Source of the DNA: Ooceraea biroi
Taxonomy: Eukaryota; Arthropoda; Insecta; Hymenoptera; Formicidae
DNA length: 64,000 nt
NCBI RefSeq assembly: GCF_003672135.1
Contig: NC_039516.1
Location: forward strand, 992,001-1,056,000
Direction of reading: 5' to 3'
Positions 61,501 to 64,000 of the stretch are shown here, piece after piece. Numbering within the stretch: position 1 is the stretch's first letter; each line of letters opens with the position of its first letter. Both the position numbers and the translations under genes were made by a program. The notes under the pieces were generated by a model. It did not search any database. It saw only the letters and a program-made list of their open reading frames with translations, and was not told where the DNA came from.

Positions 61501-64000
61501 TACAAAGTCCCTTGTGGCCAACTTCGCAGGGCATGTTTACGTCCTGAGTCAGTATGCCGCCTTCGTAATACTCTGATGGTAATAGCACAAAGTAGTCCAA
61601 GAATAGACTTTTCTTTGTCGCAATTTTGATGGTCCAGCGTCCGGGATTCATCACCATGGGTGACGGATGATTACCATGCGCTCCGGCAACCGTTACGAAG
61701 GATGGTCGAACGGTCGGTTTGAAATTGACTTTAAAATGTTGCTCCACCTCGGCCGTGTTGTCTGGTGTAATGGTGATAGTACCAAGAATCGGCTCGTTGT
61801 TGGGATTTACATAGCGCAGGACCATACGATAGAGCGAGGATTTACCGATGCCTACGCCTAGTACGATTTCGTCTTGCAAAGCAGAGAACACGGCATAACC
61901 CTTCCAGCTGAAGTCCGGGAAAAGATCTTCCGTGAAACCGTAACGAACGGCACTGCCGCTTGGAGTTCTGCCATCCTCGGCCTCATACTGATACTGATGA
62001 AGCGTGGGGAAGTAATGGGCTTTCAAGGGCTCCTTGCACGTTAGACCGTTCACCCGTGGTTGGCAAGGACACTGGCCAGTCTGTTTATCGCATATTGGAT
62101 TCACGGAGCCGCCGACGTCACAAGCGCAATCTTAAAAAGAAAGAATACGGTATTACATCAGAAAACTAATATTGCAAAATAGAAGACTGAATGGAAACTT
62201 ACCAGAACAGCCAAAGAGATTACTCTCCTGGAGATTGTAAGTTCCATCGACGCATCGACTACATCCTCTATCGATTACGCCAGGCTTGCATATGCACTGT
62301 CCAGTCTTTGTGTCGCACTCGCCGATACTGCCGATAACTCCGGGAATGTGACATTGGCACTCTGTTATATGTATATCACATATTTTATTACTTTTTATTG
62401 TTTTACTTTGTTTTAACAAAATCAATAATAAGAATTGTTATAATAACAATATTGAAAGTAATTATTTCTCAAACAAATTCAAACCTTCGCAACCGTCCGG
62501 ATTGTAAGGCTGCAGATTCCAATAAAGCGGCTTACATTGGTTGCATATTCTCCCCTCAACCCGATCTTTGCACTGGCAGAGCTCACCGGGTGGCAAGGAG
62601 CCGCAACCTTGGAAGGTCGCAACTATGCCAGCTGGATCGCAATTACATCCTTCGCAGGTGGGAAAGTTGTAATAACCTTCCTTGCACTGTTCGCACCGGG
62701 TGCCGTCAAAGTTCTCGCGGCACTGACATTTGCCCTCTCCGTCACAGGACACACCGATTGAGCCGTGACTTTCGCAATTGCATGCTGAAATTGGGACATT
62801 GAAAACAAAATATTCATCGCAAATGAGATGTCTGCTGCGCATAGAAGATTTTGATTACAAAATTACATACCGATACATTCCGGATACATATAATATCCTG
62901 GACTGCACTGACTGCAAGTCCTACCAGCGAAGTTGGCCAGGCACGAGCATTTACCGGCAGCATCGCAGCTGACGGTGGACGAACCGACAGAACTGCAGTT
63001 ACATGGTCTGCAATTGGGGTAGCCGTAATATCCGGGGATGCACTGGTCACATCTGATGCCGCCGTACCCTTCTCTACACAAGCAAACACCGTCCGATTTG
63101 TCGCAAATGCCGGGTTGTGTTCCACGCGCATCACAATTACAGTCTGTACAGAAAATCGTATTCAAGATTAATAGTATCTATTTCTCTTATACGAGAGTTT
63201 AAAAACTTCTATTTTCTAGCAAAATTATTAATTGTCGAGAATAGATATTTAACATACATGTACAAAGGGGATAATTGAAGTAACCGTCCTCGCAAATATT
63301 ACACGTTCTGCCACCGTAATTGTTCTTGCATGTACAGTTGCCAGACACTACGTCGCAAACATCGCTCAGAGCGCCCAGAGGATTGCAGTCGCAGGCTGAA
63401 ATGATAGCAGTTGAGATTAGCATTTAAGTATTTTCGCTTCGGCAATGATATCGAAACAACCTCGAAATTCACTTACGTAAGCATTCGGGGAAATTGTAAT
63501 ATCCCTCGGCGCAGAGATTGCAATAGTGACCGGCGTAGTTCGGTTTGCAAGGGCAGTAACCCTCCGTCGCTTCGCAGTGATAACCATCTGTGCCCTGCAA
63601 GTGGCACTCGCAGGGCCGGCAATTAGGATAGCCAAAGTAACCGTAATTGCAGGAATTGCAATCCGGTGGTGTAAACTCTTTCCGGCACTCGCACTTCCCG
63701 GTGGAGTCGGCACAGTTTCCAGTCGAGTAAAAGTGGTCGCAATCACAAGCTAATCAAACACACGGAAAGTAAATTCGTGAGATTTATAACGTTCAAAAAT
63801 ATTCAAATTAATATCTATTCGAAGTAACTTACGTTGACATACGTCAGTTGCATTGAGCGGCTTGTCGCGAGGTCTGTAAAATTTAGGCTTGCAACGGTTG
63901 CAGTTGATGCCCTCAGTGTTGTGCCTGCAATTTTGACAGATACCACCGCCCTCATAATTACCATGAATGTCCAGCGACAAGTGTTTCTCGTCGATTTCCG
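51545..64000 (-). CDS. LanA: Laminin subunit alpha (LanA), truncated at its N-terminus by the window edge
   Basis: Secreted basement-membrane chain that trimerises with beta and gamma and binds integrin/dystroglycan. Exons (minus): 63833-64000, 63477-63749, 63258-63395, 62871-63143, 62485-62784, 62203-62361, 59787-62130, 59138-59643, 58835-59066, 58041-58749, 57741-57967, 56900-57659, 56540-56817, 56245-56432, 55417-55954, 55199-55329, 54272-55124, 53649-54186, 53451-53540, 53166-53345, 52868-53034, 52534-52776, 52291-52450, 51947-52171, 51545-51816. All phases agree except exon 59138-59643, which is one base short. About 3316 residues lie in the window: EGF-like LE repeats, a large globular domain, LE repeats, an L4 domain, LE repeats, a coiled coil and LG domains. 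The N-terminal LN domain is off the edge. This is the arthropod alpha3/5-like layout. Confidence 0.96.
53585..53611. repeat. TC dinucleotide microsatellite
   Basis: About 12 TC units in the LanA intron, 38 bp from the donor of the exon ending at 53649. Confidence 0.8.
55580..57740 (-). other. LanA: LanA: coiled-coil domain I/II
   Basis: About 560 residues of heptad-rich sequence without cysteine, rich in Leu, Asn, Asp and Ala (for example KLEKLEHEVYTQKRRIDF, QAARNAAEDAMIAAENATAL). This is the segment that pairs with the beta and gamma chains. Confidence 0.88.
57741..59066 (-). other. LanA: LanA: C-terminal run of LE repeats
   Basis: Three exons encode LE repeats after the L4 domain (CQCNGHATTCDVNTGICQ, CECSGNIDTNQIGSCD, CDCGLASESSQCDYETGQC and CECHTGYSVGVSCN). 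The last repeat (CSFGSC-like FSCGSCTGDLLD) leads into the coiled coil. Confidence 0.9.
59080..59640 (-). other. LanA: LanA: laminin IV (L4) domain
   Basis: The L4 hallmark APDSYLGKSLTSYGGYLNYSV is present, followed by the typical ADVILQGADT and VEANF segments and exit into an LE half-repeat (CQCPPNYQGLSCEECAPGYY) in the next exon. The exon has an apparent one-base deletion at 59568-59571. Confidence 0.88.
60420..62030 (-). other. LanA: LanA: globular domain between LE blocks
   Basis: About 540 residues with few cysteines in one exon (YQYEAEDGRTPSGSAVRYGF at the start, RCGSNHFHINVTEDSFC near the end). It corresponds to the unique domain of arthropod LanA and alpha5 between LE runs. It reads as two halves with similar themes (F-ELRISKPGPHVLVVTYVTP and AKVSQPGDYVFVIQYYQPDHP), each followed by a Cys-containing loop. 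Confidence 0.8.
62131..64000 (-). other. LanA: LanA: N-terminal run of laminin EGF-like (LE) repeats
   Basis: Six exons encode back-to-back LE repeats with eight-cysteine spacing (for example CDCNPLGALSDVCD, CNCDARGTQPGICD, CHIPGVIGSIGECD). In five of the six the right-hand end is in phase 1 and lands on the first Cys-x-Cys of a repeat, suggesting exon shuffling or duplication of LE units. Confidence 0.9.

Noticed and set aside
1..64000. tRNA, rRNA and CRISPR structures
   Set aside because: No cloverleaf-like segments with a GTTCGA-type T-loop, no rRNA blocks and no spaced short repeats were seen by eye; a tRNAscan or Infernal run would settle this.

Overview
The window looks like nuclear DNA of an insect. 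Hymenoptera, possibly an ant, is the best guess; this is inferred from gene content, AT-rich noncoding DNA with GC-richer exons, and small foldback repeats. Genes are intron-rich with GT-AG splicing. I joined exons by checking reading phase at every junction, so most models are phase-consistent from start to stop.

Layout: (1) 137-1696, minus: 5' part of a microsomal cytochrome P450 that runs off the left edge. (2) 3598-5803, minus: METTL17, a mitochondrial ribosome assembly factor, head to head with (3) 6272-10428, plus: XPR1, a phosphate exporter with two alternative last exons. (4) 11503-15300, plus: an NPDC1/CAB-1 type neuronal membrane protein, followed by about 6 kb without a recognised gene that holds a 748-bp DNA transposon remnant. 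(5) 21405-24801, plus: a Methuselah-like GPCR. (6) 25345-25700, minus: the decayed 3' end of a non-LTR retrotransposon. (7) 26175-30178, plus: a 914-residue PB1 protein resembling the N-terminus of NBR1, with a candidate LC3-interacting motif but no recognisable ZZ, FW or UBA domain. (8) 32870-43410, minus: a proton-coupled oligopeptide transporter (SLC15/yin) with two alternative first exons. (9) 45882-48548, plus: RNF41/Nrdp1 (fly elgi), a RING E3 ligase. (10) 51545-64000, minus: laminin alpha (LanA), covering most of the protein but running off the right edge before its N-terminal LN domain.

The genes do not form one pathway. They are housekeeping, transport, adhesion and signalling loci that happen to be neighbours. 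Accessory DNA between and within them includes a mariner-type MITE in the P450, several other foldback elements, a perfect 23-bp-arm hairpin and microsatellites.

The points most worth following up are the PB1/LIR protein (possible new autophagy adaptor architecture), the duplicated XPR1 terminal exon, the alternative promoter of the peptide transporter, an apparent 1-base frameshift in LanA at 59568-59571, and a phase-preserving open intron in LanA.
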